Positions 50,401 through 60,778 of a stretch of DNA of 64,000 bases are shown piece by piece. This DNA comes from Rotaria socialis. Lineage: Eukaryota > Rotifera > Eurotatoria > Philodinida > Philodinidae. The stretch is from assembly GCA_905331475.1 (NCBI GenBank), contig CAJNYU010002381.1, positions 1 through 64,000 on the forward strand, read 5' to 3'. Positions within the stretch are counted from its first letter, which is position 1. Each line of letters begins with the position of its first letter. The notes below the pieces were generated by a model. That model did not search any database. It saw only the letters and a program-made list of their open reading frames with translations, and was not told the DNA's origin. Position numbers and translations under genes: made by a program.

Positions 50401-51500
50401 GAATCGAAATTGGGAGTTGTTAAAAGACATTATCGAAACAATACACGAGGACACGTATAGATAGGCATTTTCTTGTAACATCAGAGCGAATCACTCACGA
50501 AACCAAACCGTAAAAATGTTGGTTTGTTTATCGCAACTATAAGTAGGAAAATAATTCAAGTCGTCAAAGAACAAACCCTTAAATACCAATAGAAAGTTTA
50601 TCTCGTGAGTATCAACCACTCTTTTTAATATCTTTCTAATAACAAATTGTTGGCAGATATTGATAACGTCATTTCGAAGAATGGTATGTAATTTAACAAT
50701 CAGAATTATTCCAACCTAATCATCATACACTGTAACAAAACGACTTATGAAAACTCTAAAACGAAATTCATTGAGAGAAAGTTCTGGTCATTGATACTGC
50801 ATGTTATTCTCGAAAAATATCATATAGGTCTGATTAACCTTAGAATTGGCAATAATATAAACTAGCATGTCTTATCATACAGAATGAAACGCATGCTATT
50901 TTTCAGAGCTGAGAAGAGAGCAGTGGGTATTTTCACGATCTGATCAAACAAGAGTAAATATCTTCGAGTTTACTTCCATATTTTAGTATGTGTGGTTTTC
51001 CATAGCATTACATGCAATTTGTATTTAGTCTTTTCGTATCGATACTTTATACGTTGACCGAAACGAAGATATACTTTACGAGAAAAGCCTATCTTTTAGT
51101 TTGGATAAAAGAAACAACTTCCAGAAGAGATATGAGCAAGTTCACTTTTTCGACCAGCCGCATTACGTGCATCCTAATCTCAATTATATTCAATTAAATC
51201 GCTATTGTTAATATTTTGTCTTCACTTTGTTAATGCCACGAGAATTATCAATATCGTTCCTTCTCTATGAGCGCATCATTTTGTCCTAAAACTTTTCTTT
51301 ATTTTTCCTAATCGACCAAAATGTTTTACATGATTCCCATCATTTTTTTTCTATATGTATCTTTTCAGTGAAGCCGTACCTTTTTATATAATCTAAATGC
51401 GAAATATGGTTTTTCATTTTGTATAACTTTTTACGATTCGACCAAATGCTCCGAAAAATTCATTTCTATATAGAAAGATACTTGTTCATCGAATGCTTCT
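44417..51500. other. 7 kb without recognised gene
   Basis: Very AT-rich. A perfect 21 bp palindrome, ATAAACCC-TTGAA-GGGTTTAT, lies at about 48391-48411, just after CACTGTAAAAAACGGGCA, which looks like a transposon end; no partner end was found. No conserved protein frame, tRNA or rRNA was recognised. Confidence 0.45.
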
Positions 51501-53400
51501 ATTGACTCATATAAGTAGAGTGAACATTTAACATGGAATAAACACTCGTGTTCATTCTCTGTAAATTGCTCTATGTATATAGTTTCATGGCCCACTGAAA
51601 AATAAAGTATACTTTATCAAGTGGTTTCTTATCTAACAGCTGCATAAATTTATCCTATTGATTCTATTCTGTATATTAAAAAAAACATTATTTTCATGTT
51701 TTCGTTTTCTTTATGTATATCAACATAAAATATTTCAGAAATGATACGAACATGTGCTCATTCTCAATCAATAGCTACATATCAATGACTTCAAGAACCG
51801 AAAAAAGTGAGTAGGATTTTTCATTCGACTTCAAGTCTTTCATATCGAGAATATTAACCAAATGATTTTTTTTCAGATAAAGCGAATCGTCTGCATATAA
51901 TCATCTTATTCTTCAACATACAAAAACAAACCTTCGGAAACTAGAACGAACAGCTAGTCGTTCTCTACGAAATGCGTCATGTCAATGTTTGTTTCAGCCT
52001 GATGATAGTTAAGTATGATGTTTTATTCGATTTTACTTTAACATATTGAAAAGTTATCTGGCATGTTTTTTCTACATGGAACGTTTCTTCTTCATTTAAT
52101 CACTTTCTTTATCTAGAAAAACAAGCATAACTCTCTCGCAATTTCTACGACAACGTGCTTATTGACAATCAATTACTGTACGTCGCTAATTTCATCAACT
52201 TTCTGAAAGTTAAGTATGACATTGGTTTTGTTTTTATTTCTTTCATATCGAGAAAAATATCTGAACGATATGTTTTTAGATGAAACAATTCATCTTCATC
52301 TGATCATGTTTTCCCTCTAAATAATCAAGTGAACTTCTAAAAAGTGGTGCAAACAGAGGCTCATTTTTAACCAAATGCTTCACATCAGTGTTGTCTCTAA
52401 GCGAATGAAAGTCAAGTATGACGGATCACTTGATTGCGTTGCTTCTATGTTGAGATAATTATCCGACCTATTATTTTCTATACAAAAAGATTTGGTTTTA
52501 CATAATCGTTTTCTTTACCTAGATAAAAATGAAAAACTTTCAAAAATTACTGCGAACAACTGGTGGTTCTCAATAAATTGGTCCATCTCTATCATTTCAG
52601 CAATCCATTGCAAAGTAAATTACATTTTTTTACTTCATCCTGTTGTGCCATATCGAGTAAATTATCGGAACGATTTTTTTCTTGGTGACGTGATATATTT
52701 CCATTCAATCATTCTATTTATCTAGGTAAACACGAGTAGTTCTCAGAACCTGTGAGAGTGTGTGCTCATTTTGAATCAACCACTTTGCATCAATTTTTTT
52801 CACAATCGAATGAAAGTTAAGTATGAATTTTACATATTCAGAAAATCATTTCAGCGACCCTTTCGTATATAAAAAGATCTCCTTTTTTTATAAGCGTTTT
52901 ATCTTTCTAGATAAACAAGAGGAACTTAAGAAAATGTTAAGAACATGGAGTTATTCTCAATCAATTGATCTTCGGCAATAGTTTAATCGGCCCACTTAAA
53001 GTTACCTATCATTATTCATTTTATTTTTGTTCTTCACATATCCAGAGAATTATGTGAAGGTTTTTCGTACATTAAAGGTTTTATTTTCATTTAATCGTTC
53101 TATTTATTTAGATAAAGAAGTGAACGCATTGAAACTGGTATGAATGTGTGCTCATTCTCAATGAATTGCTTCAAGTCAAAGATTTATCCAACCAACTATA
53201 AGTTAAATATGATGTTTCATTTCATCTCGTTTCATTTCTATAAAAAAATAAGTGGAAGGTTGTGTTCATATGTGAAAAGATTCCTTCATATATTAATTTT
53301 TTTCTATCGATTCAAAGAAGGTGAACTTTGTAAATCATCACGAAAACATTTACATTCACAATTTATCGACAAACATCCGTGCTTTCTCTGATCGGTTTAA
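51500..53400. repeat. Regular ~201 bp tandem array, ten diverged units
   Basis: The core GAACATGTGCTCATTCTC and relatives recur with anchors at about 51548, 51754, 51954, 52155, 52357, 52560, 52763, 52947, 53148 and 53348; spacings are 206, 200, 201, 202, 203, 203, 184, 201 and 200. Each unit has three conserved blocks in fixed order on the plus strand: TTTATCTAGATAAACAAG, then the core, then GAATGAAAGTTAAGTATGA. Units are heavily diverged between blocks. The first and third blocks look like splice acceptor and donor around an about 90 bp exon-like stretch. On the minus strand several units stay open through the core and read as variants of QLIENEHMF. No single long frame spans units. Confidence 0.8.
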
Positions 53401-54390
53401 GGTGAGGCGTTAGTTCCTGAGAAAAGCATAGACAGACTCGGGTTTCTTTAAGGTGGTGGAATTTTTTCCGTTTGATGCAAATAGATTAGCAAACAAAATT
53501 GTGTAAAATTTGCCCAGCTAGTTGTACTTACTTTACAGTCGATAACTGCAGAATGATACTACTTGCTCTGAACTAGAATAAGATGAGCATTTTTTTTTCT
53601 AGACAAGCTGGTTTTTTTTACAGAAGCTATATACTCTTTCGTAAGATGCTGACGTTATTTTTTTATGCAATGCATTGATCGGGGCGAAGAAGAGAAAAAA
53701 ACAATGAATTGTATGGGCTCTGTGTATTTTTTTTGATGATAAGTAGCCGTCGTATCAGTGAGGGGAGTGTTTCTACTAAAGTTTCCCAGCGAATGAGTAG
53801 TAGTATTATGTAATTGGAAATAGCATTTCATTTGTAAAATTTAAGTTTCGATGAAGGTGCACACGCTTTATATATTCAGAGGAGATACTTGATAACTTGA
53901 GTGATTTATAGTATGTTATTAATATTCGATTCTTGCTCACTTTTTAATAATTTTTCTTTTATCTTTGGGTTAGACCTCTTTTATCAATCAATGGTATTAC
54001 AATCATGGATTCAATAGCAAGGTTTCGCATATGGGTGAGTGACAGTTACTTTGAACTTTCAGACGCGTTCCACAATGCGCGTCAGCGATTGTTGTCAATT
54101 GGTAGCTGCAATGTACTGATTTCTAGTAAGTCTTCAATTTAATCAGAGCTTTTTGAAGAGAAAATCGTCATCTATGAATAACTCACGCTTTTATGTTTAG
54201 GTTTCGTCAAACAAAATCATCAAAGTAAATACAGAATGTGCTGAATTACAAGTGCTATTTGCTTAATATCTTACGTGAGAACATTGCAAGCGGTCAACGT
54301 CAATTGAAGTGAGTAAAAGTTTTCGTGTGACATCACAGAGAATTCCTTTGAAGCAACTACTTAAAATCATTCCTCTAAGTTACTCACTCC
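53401..54390. other. No gene recognised
   Basis: AT-rich sequence between the 201 bp array and the hAT-like element; nothing supported. Confidence 0.4.
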
Positions 54391-55408
54391 TAGTGGCGTA
54401 ACCACGAGGGGGGCTGGGGGTGGCTGAGCCCCCTCCAGAACTGCTTGAGCCCCCCCTAGAAATATTTCTGTTTAGCTGTTATTTAATGTTATTCTAATTT
54501 TTCGAGCGACTTTTGTGTTAGAGAACACAATCTAGATGTTATTCTTGATCAACAATAGTAAAGAAAGAAAAAGAACAATTCTGTTCTGTTTATGTCGTCT
54601 TTGTACAATGTGAGTAATCGATCGTCATTCATCTGTTCAACAACGAAACTTTCGTCTTGATCAACAACAGTAAAGAGAAAAGAAAAAGAACAGTTCTGAT
54701 CTGCTGGTGTCGTCTATGTCAGAGTTGCAACCGGTAACGGTAAACGGCCGGTTCGGTCCGGTCTAGGATTCCTTACCGGCACCGCCAGATATACCGGCCG
54801 GTACAAGCGACTTTTTCAGACCGGCCCGGTCTAGATTTTTTAAAATTATTTTCGCTTTTTTCCCTTATTTTTTGCAAAAATAGATGATAAAAGTGTTTAT
54901 TTTTGCATATCAAGCTAGTTTTTATGACATTAATGACGATTTCTAAGAAAAATTATGAGATATATTGTTTATATTAAATCAGTATTTATCAAAAATATAT
55001 TTCTTAGTGACGAAGGAGAAGTCTTAAATAATTGGAATAGTGATTCAGAGTAAGATATGACTGATGTTAAATGAAAAAAGTCAATAGTGACTCATACGAT
55101 GAAAAAAAAAAACTATGACTCATGCCGGTCCGGTCCGGTCTGATCGGCTTAGACCGGTACTGGTACCGGTCTAGAAAAAACCCTACCGGTTGCAACTCTG
55201 GTGTATATTGTTGTTTTGTGTATTGATGTAGTGTATATTGTTGTTTTTCTTTAAAATGCTACTCTTAACATGAAAAATATGTTAGTGAACATCAAGCAAG
55301 TACAACATCTCCTAAAAAAGGTGGAAGAAATTCAGTTTTTAATTAATTCTAAAGTGGCTTGGGGCCGCGCCCCCCCCCCCCTAGCTTAAAATCCTGGTTA
55401 CGCCGCTA
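54391..55408. mobile_element. Non-autonomous hAT-like element, 8 bp target duplication
   Basis: Ends are TAGTGGCGTAACC and, inverted, TAGCGGCGTAACC, flanked by the perfect 8 bp direct repeat CTCACTCC (54383-54390 and 55409-55416). Subterminal G/C runs (GGGGGGCTGGGGG; a C run near 55368) are characteristic. The interior contains an approximately 115 bp direct duplication (GATCAACAA(T/C)AGTAAAGA at about 54549 and 54659) and a nested hairpin. It has no transposase. Confidence 0.88.
54720..55200. mobile_element. ACCGGT-rich hairpin element nested in the hAT
   Basis: 17 bp perfect terminal inverted repeats (CAGAGTTGCAACCGGTA) bound a 481 bp segment full of ACCGGT/CCGGCCGG words near both ends and an AT-rich middle. 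Flanking 8-mers GTCTATGT and GTGTATAT agree at 6 of 8 positions, a plausible aged hAT duplication. It is nested in the 1 kb element. Confidence 0.75.
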
Positions 55409-55416
55409 CTCACTCC

Positions 55417-56915
55417 TCAGTTTTATGCTAATTTAGCTATCCTGAATTGTAGTGATTAGTCGCTGCTAGAAAGAGATCCCTACGATTCCTTTTAATCATC
55501 TTGATTTTTATCTCCAGTGGTCATGCTATATTTTGATTCTCGATCGAATTATCTTCAGATTTTCTTGTTTCGCTCGTTTCTCACTGAGTGAGTATTGGAT
55601 TATAAGACAAGATCGAGTAAGAGTTTCGACAAATATGAAGCTGAAGATGCAGAGAAAATAACGGACATGGTTTTTTCTAGTCTCGGGGAGTCTACCATCC
55701 TCTTGTTAATTATTATAAAATGCCATAGATAGCGAGTGTTAGATACATATAATTATAAAAACTACAAATTATTCAGCACATCTCTCTTCGTAGACATTTG
55801 TCTATCATCAACCAAGGTGAAAAAACAAAGTATTCAGTTATTCTCCGACGCCTGGAAGTAGTTCATTGTACTCTTGAATCACTCTATTGATCCTAATATT
55901 CTCCCTGAAAATAATACTGGAGGTCCACAATCGCCTTCATAAACCTTATCATAAGCCCTTGAGGCAGTTGATGAGGTCCATAAGCGGCTGCATCAACCTT
56001 ACCATAAACCCTTGAGGCAGGGGTGTGGGTGTGTCTTATCATGATCCGATCTATTTGAATGTGACCTCCGATAACAATCAGACTGGTAACGAATTTCCCA
56101 GAAAAAATATTGAGTGGAATTGAATGTTAGCATTTCATTAGAGATGATATGGCAACTGAATATTGTCTTCATTCATTTATGTTTACACGTCCTACCTATA
56201 CAATGTTGATTGAAGAATAGCCGAAAGTCTCAAGCGTGATTTGATTGCAATGCGAGCAAGAAAACAGAAAGACAAAAAGAAAACAAAAAACAGCAGGTAT
56301 ATGAGTTAATATGAAAGAATATATACTCACTTTCACTGCAAACAATCCAATGCTACTTTTGAAACTAAATCTATTTATCTTGAACAACAAAACTGAGAAT
56401 AAACTAGATGAATCAGGAAATTATATGTCCAATCATTAAATAATCATCTCGAATTTAAAATACAGCGAAGCTTAAACATGGTCCACTGTCCAAAGCACTT
56501 TTTGCAGGACTAAATGATGTCTATCAACACTTATAAATGTATCAGAATATATCAAAATCAAGTTTCAGAAGCTATCATCAAATGAGCTCTTTTTTTATCG
56601 TAGATCAAAGATTTTCTTTTACATCCAGCTTTATCGATTTGTGTTCAATTGTATTGACTGATTCAATTTTATTCTTTGTGAGAGGAACGACTAGTTGTGT
56701 GAGAAAATTCTGCGATTGTATAACGTAGAAATGCAGATGATGACAATTTTGATACGGTTTTAGACAATATGCTATTCGCTTTTGAACCAGTGTTTATTCT
56801 TTTTTTGTGAATTGACACATCATTCTATAATTGTTTAACGTTTTCAGATAAAAATAGAAGAAGTCATAAGAGTAAAACTTGTATAATCTAAAACCAGACA
56901 TGTATAGTTATCTTT
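55417..56915. other. No gene recognised
   Basis: A direct repeat of CATAAACCCTTGAGGCAG-type words (about 55943 and 56006) and a GTGTGGGTGTG run near 56020 are the only structure seen. Confidence 0.4.
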
Positions 56916-58126
56916 ATGGCTGAAGCACCAATTACAGCTTCGGACTCTTCGAAACGTATTGAGTGGATATGGAAGTCAAATCCACACCCACGAGCAACAG
57001 ATAAGAAAGCCGAATGGAGCCATTATTCGGATATCGAAAATCTAATTATCGAAGAAGCATTCTTGAACCAGCAACCTAGAGCCATGCTGGATGCCTACTA
57101 CATCGATTTCGAACATAAGGTTCAAATGTCTAATGATGATGAAAGCAAACGAAGACCTGTAGAACGAATGAAGCGCAATAGGAAAGATGAGCATTTACGA
57201 GAGGAACGTTTTATGATCAACCCCATTGCTCCGAAACGTCCCGCTAATAGCGAATATGACTGGATTTCGTCCTTCATAATAGAGGTGAGACGATATTTGA
57301 ATCTTAGAAAGAAACAATTACCTTCCAAAGACGCCAGACTCGTCCTAGTGCTTGTTGAGAAAGCCGCTGACTGTATTATTCAAGAAGGCAAGCGAATAGG
57401 AAAGCAACGCGAAGCCGAAAAACTGGCCAACATGCTCAGAGAAAAAAAGCCAGCGGAATGTAGGAAGTATGGAAACTGCGCTTATCTATACTCCTTAGAG
57501 AGTTTCTTATACAGAACAATGAATGAGGTCATGCGAGTGATAGGTGGTGAAGAGCAAGAAAAGATCTGGCGAAGTAAAGTTCGTACATTGGGCCCGTTTT
57601 GTTTGCTTCTCTGGGATGATCCGTTCAATACTAAAATAAAAACAAAAATGACACTTTATCGAGGAGCCAAACTGACTGACGAGCAAGTTGCTACTTATGA
57701 AGAGATGGCCAAGTACTCCAAAGAATATCGCTCATTTCAAGCGTTTACATCGTGCAGCCGCAATCGTAGAACAGCAGAAGAGTTTTGAAATACTTTATTT
57801 ATCATGGAAGTCTTATTTGCCTTTACTGCTGATTTCAGCAATTTATCTCAATACCCTGATGAAGAGGAAGAACTTGTTATACCAGCTGTTTGTTTCAGTG
57901 TTCAATGCGCGAAATCCGACGAAAAGATAAAGAAACGTTTGATCTATTTAAATCTACGACATCGATTTAATGGTAAGTAGAGGCAATGCTTTTCTATTAG
58001 CTCAATACATTTTTACAGAATGATAAGTGCTTTTTTTTCTAAATCCTCCCACTCTCAGTTGTTATCATCATATTGAGCAGAGATCCTTTCAATGAAACTG
58101 CATCAATCGGAAATATGGCTGACTGA
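56916..58126 (+). pseudogene. WWE + NAD:arginine ADP-ribosyltransferase gene with one in-frame stop
   Basis: Two exons, 56916-57972 and 58059-58126, join in phase. The N terminus (about 13-85) is a WWE domain (IEWIWKSN, EWSHYSD, AYYIDFEHKVQM), a module that binds ADP-ribose-type ligands. From about residue 195 an ART domain of the R-S-E class follows: YSLESFLYRTMNEV, TLYRGAKL with the catalytic-site Arg about 249, and a FTSCSR serine motif about 279-281. Codon 291 (57786-57788) is TGA, where homologues usually have glycine. The frame then stays open and still encodes the glutamate-rich catalytic end and the rest of the domain. As written, the product stops before the catalytic glutamates and would be inactive. 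It may be a fresh nonsense mutation, an allele or a sequencing error; read-through cannot be excluded. Confidence 0.85.
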
Positions 58127-60184
58127 TGAACAGAGCCTAACACATTGAATTTGTATATTTTTGAAGAAGGCTACTAGTTGGTGATGTAGCCAAGTGAAAA
58201 TCGATAAAACCATTACTACACCAGTACCAACAAGTCGTGTTAAATGAAGATATGATTTTGATCCGAAATTGCTCCATCTGAAAACCCATATTTTATTTGC
58301 TATGAAAAAATCTTCATTTCATTCAAGTCACAAACTACGTGTCTACCATGAGCGTTTCGTCAAATTTTCTTAATCGATTTCAAAATGTCGATTCGATTAT
58401 TTTAGACTAGTTTTCTTTCAACATATTCGTTGAATCTTTGATTTTTTAGCATCAATATTCATTGCGGTGTAAACTTTTAGCTGAAATCTTGATTGCACGA
58501 TTTCCATGTTTTCTCTGACTAACGAATGTTTTCTACGATGACTTTCTGTCATAGTATCATTTTTGACAAATGAGAAATTAAGAAACTTGAACATTTGGGT
58601 TTTAAAATATTGTCACAAACAAGAATTGCTTTCTTTATAGAAGTTGAATGAATGGATTTTTTTATTTCTTCAAATTGCGATGAAATTGTGACAGTCTTTT
58701 CTTAGTAACTATTAGTAGAACCGATGATTAAGAAACATATAATTCAATAGTGGTTGACTATCGATGTATTCATGTACGATAAAGAATTATACTCTCAGTA
58801 TTCTGTTAATCTCTCAATGAGATTTTCCTACAGAGACTCAAGCTTAGTGAAAACGCATTCTTCATTCAATTGGCTAGAAATTTATATCTAAAGAGTATTG
58901 ACAAAACGTAAGTGTGAAATCAGAGTTCGTCAACAGTATGGCGCCTAAAACGACTCCATTTTCACCACAGATTACAAAATAAGTTGTTAACAGAAGAAAA
59001 TGAGATTCTCAGAAAGATTTTCTTGATTAAAACAGTTTTAAAAAAGATTTTCATTTCACTCGTTATCGATGAGAGACGGAAATCTGTATTTTAATCGAGT
59101 CGGTTGCAGACGATAAGGAAAGGATTTTTCTTAATTTTGAGAAAAAACTTAGCAACAAAAGTAAAAATATTGTGATTGTAATATAACATTTATAATGAGT
59201 TCCATGAGCATGTTATACAGAACGGGTTTCCAGATCTCAACAATAGGGTTCTGCACACTAAATCATGGAAAGAAAATTTTTTGAATTGTTTCTCCAATAG
59301 GGGTGGATCTTTGTCTTTAATCTTCTTTAATTCAAAGATAAAATTGACTTTTGTGGAACTCACATGTATTTTCGAAGAAAATGGTGAGTCTAAGTTTAAA
59401 AGCAAGATTTTTGCGGCTCCCCACCCCATCCCCATTACAGACATTGGTGAGTTTAAAATTGTGCTAATTAGAAGCTTCACTAATTATGCTGCTATTTCTT
59501 TCTTTTATAATTACAGACTACACGAAAAAAGCAACATTTGCCCATTACAGGCCATAGTAACTAGTCTCTGCCATTGTTAAATATACGAGCTAACAATTAA
59601 TATTATATTGCAGGTATAAGTCAAAAGGCAATGGCTTAATTATAGGTTTTGGAAATCAAGGTAGATTTTTCTTTCAGATGAACTATTTTGAATTACTTTA
59701 GTAAGCCTAAGGGATATGTGAGTTCCACATTTTAGCCCCAAAGGGGCTGCGCTAACAAGCTTTTTAAAAAATTTTCCTATCACCTACTTTGAGAGTGACG
59801 CCGAACTCATTTTCGTTAATTATTCGATTCTGCAGTTGATTCTATATTTTCTAATCTTTAATTTTAAATTAAAGTTAAACTTCTACTCCTAGGAGGGATT
59901 ATATTCACGACCTTCCGGGAATCTTGTGCGACGAAACCATCCACCACAATTACAACAACACCTGTTTACTCCTCGATAAAAGCTATACTAAGCTCTAGTG
60001 ATACCAAATGAAACTGTTTCCACACTAAGCATATCATCATAGAAATTAACGCTTGCCAAATTCAACTAATAAAAGAAAAATGCCTCTTTTCCAAAATTCT
60101 ACTTAACGAATAGCTCATCACAGAAAATCTAATCAAACCCCTCCACTGAAGCTACATAGTAGTCTAGCTCATATCTCTTTAAAT
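58127..60184. other. No gene recognised
   Basis: AT-rich. GTGGAACTCACAT near 59353 recurs inverted near 59718, with nearby near-repeats (CCCATTACAGACATTGG, CCCATTACAGGCCATAG); possibly a small degraded element at 59290-59760. Confidence 0.4.
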
Positions 60185-60550
60185 ATGTTTTCTAGATCAA
60201 CAAAAAATCAAACAGAAGCCACAGATAACCAAAACGCCCAGCCAGATGAATATGATGGTTGTCTTGATTATGCTCGTGATGATGATGATTATCGTTTTGC
60301 TCTTCTTGTTGCTGATTATCTCGCCCTTTATCGCCATGTTGTCACAAATGATTTCTTAAACGCTGTTAGTGCTGCTGACTATTCTGTTGGTCATGCTGCT
60401 GATCTTGATCGTCTTGTTCACGATGATGCTGAGTTGAGTTCCGCTGCTAGTGTTGCTACTGCGTTTATGCATGTTGCTAATTGTGCTGATGATTATGCTG
60501 CTGATTACGCTCTTGATTATTATGATCGTGATGGTAATTTTGTTGACTGA
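60185..60550 (+). CDS. Low-complexity acidic Asp/Ala/Tyr-rich frame, 121 aa (doubtful)
   Basis: An uninterrupted frame of 121 residues dominated by D, A, Y, V and L (for example DYARDDDDYRFALLVADYLAL, and ADDYAADYALDYYDRDG near the end). The DNA is an imperfect GAT/GCT/GTT triplet tract, so the open frame may simply reflect the repeat. No family was recognised, and there is no spliced partner. A TTTTCTAG acceptor-like site lies inside the first codons (60187-60194). Confidence 0.3.
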   Translation: MFSRSTKNQTEATDNQNAQPDEYDGCLDYARDDDDYRFALLVADYLALYRHVVTNDFLNAVSAADYSVGHAADLDRLVHDDAELSSAASVATAFMHVANCADDYAADYALDYYDRDGNFVD

Positions 60551-60632
60551 CAGTAATTTTATGTTATTCTGTCTGAATATAAACATTCAACAGGCATTGG
60601 CTCGTATACGTGTATGATTGTAATTTGATTAG

Positions 60633-60708
60633 TTGGGTGTGGGTGTGGTTTTAGTTATACTGTTCGCCCATACCCACACCCACACCCCCACCCACACACC
60701 CACACCCT
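60633..60708. repeat. Telomere-like GTGTGG / CCACAC inverted pair
   Basis: TTGGGTGTGGGTGTGG at 60634-60649 is followed 18 bp later by CCCATACCCACACCCACACC and more C-rich words to 60708. The two halves are complementary and can fold. The motif resembles the bdelloid telomere unit TGTGGG in both orientations. It sits 70 bp from the TRNT1 stop. Confidence 0.55.
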
Positions 60709-60778
60709 TCACGTTGAACGTAAAGCAAATACTTTTTGTCAATTTTATAGTTTATAACAAAAAAAACAATCTTCCTTG

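Noticed and set aside
51500..53400. CRISPR array, suggested by the regular spacing
   Set aside because: Units are ~201 bp, strongly diverged, and lie in eukaryotic DNA; no short identical repeats and no cas genes.
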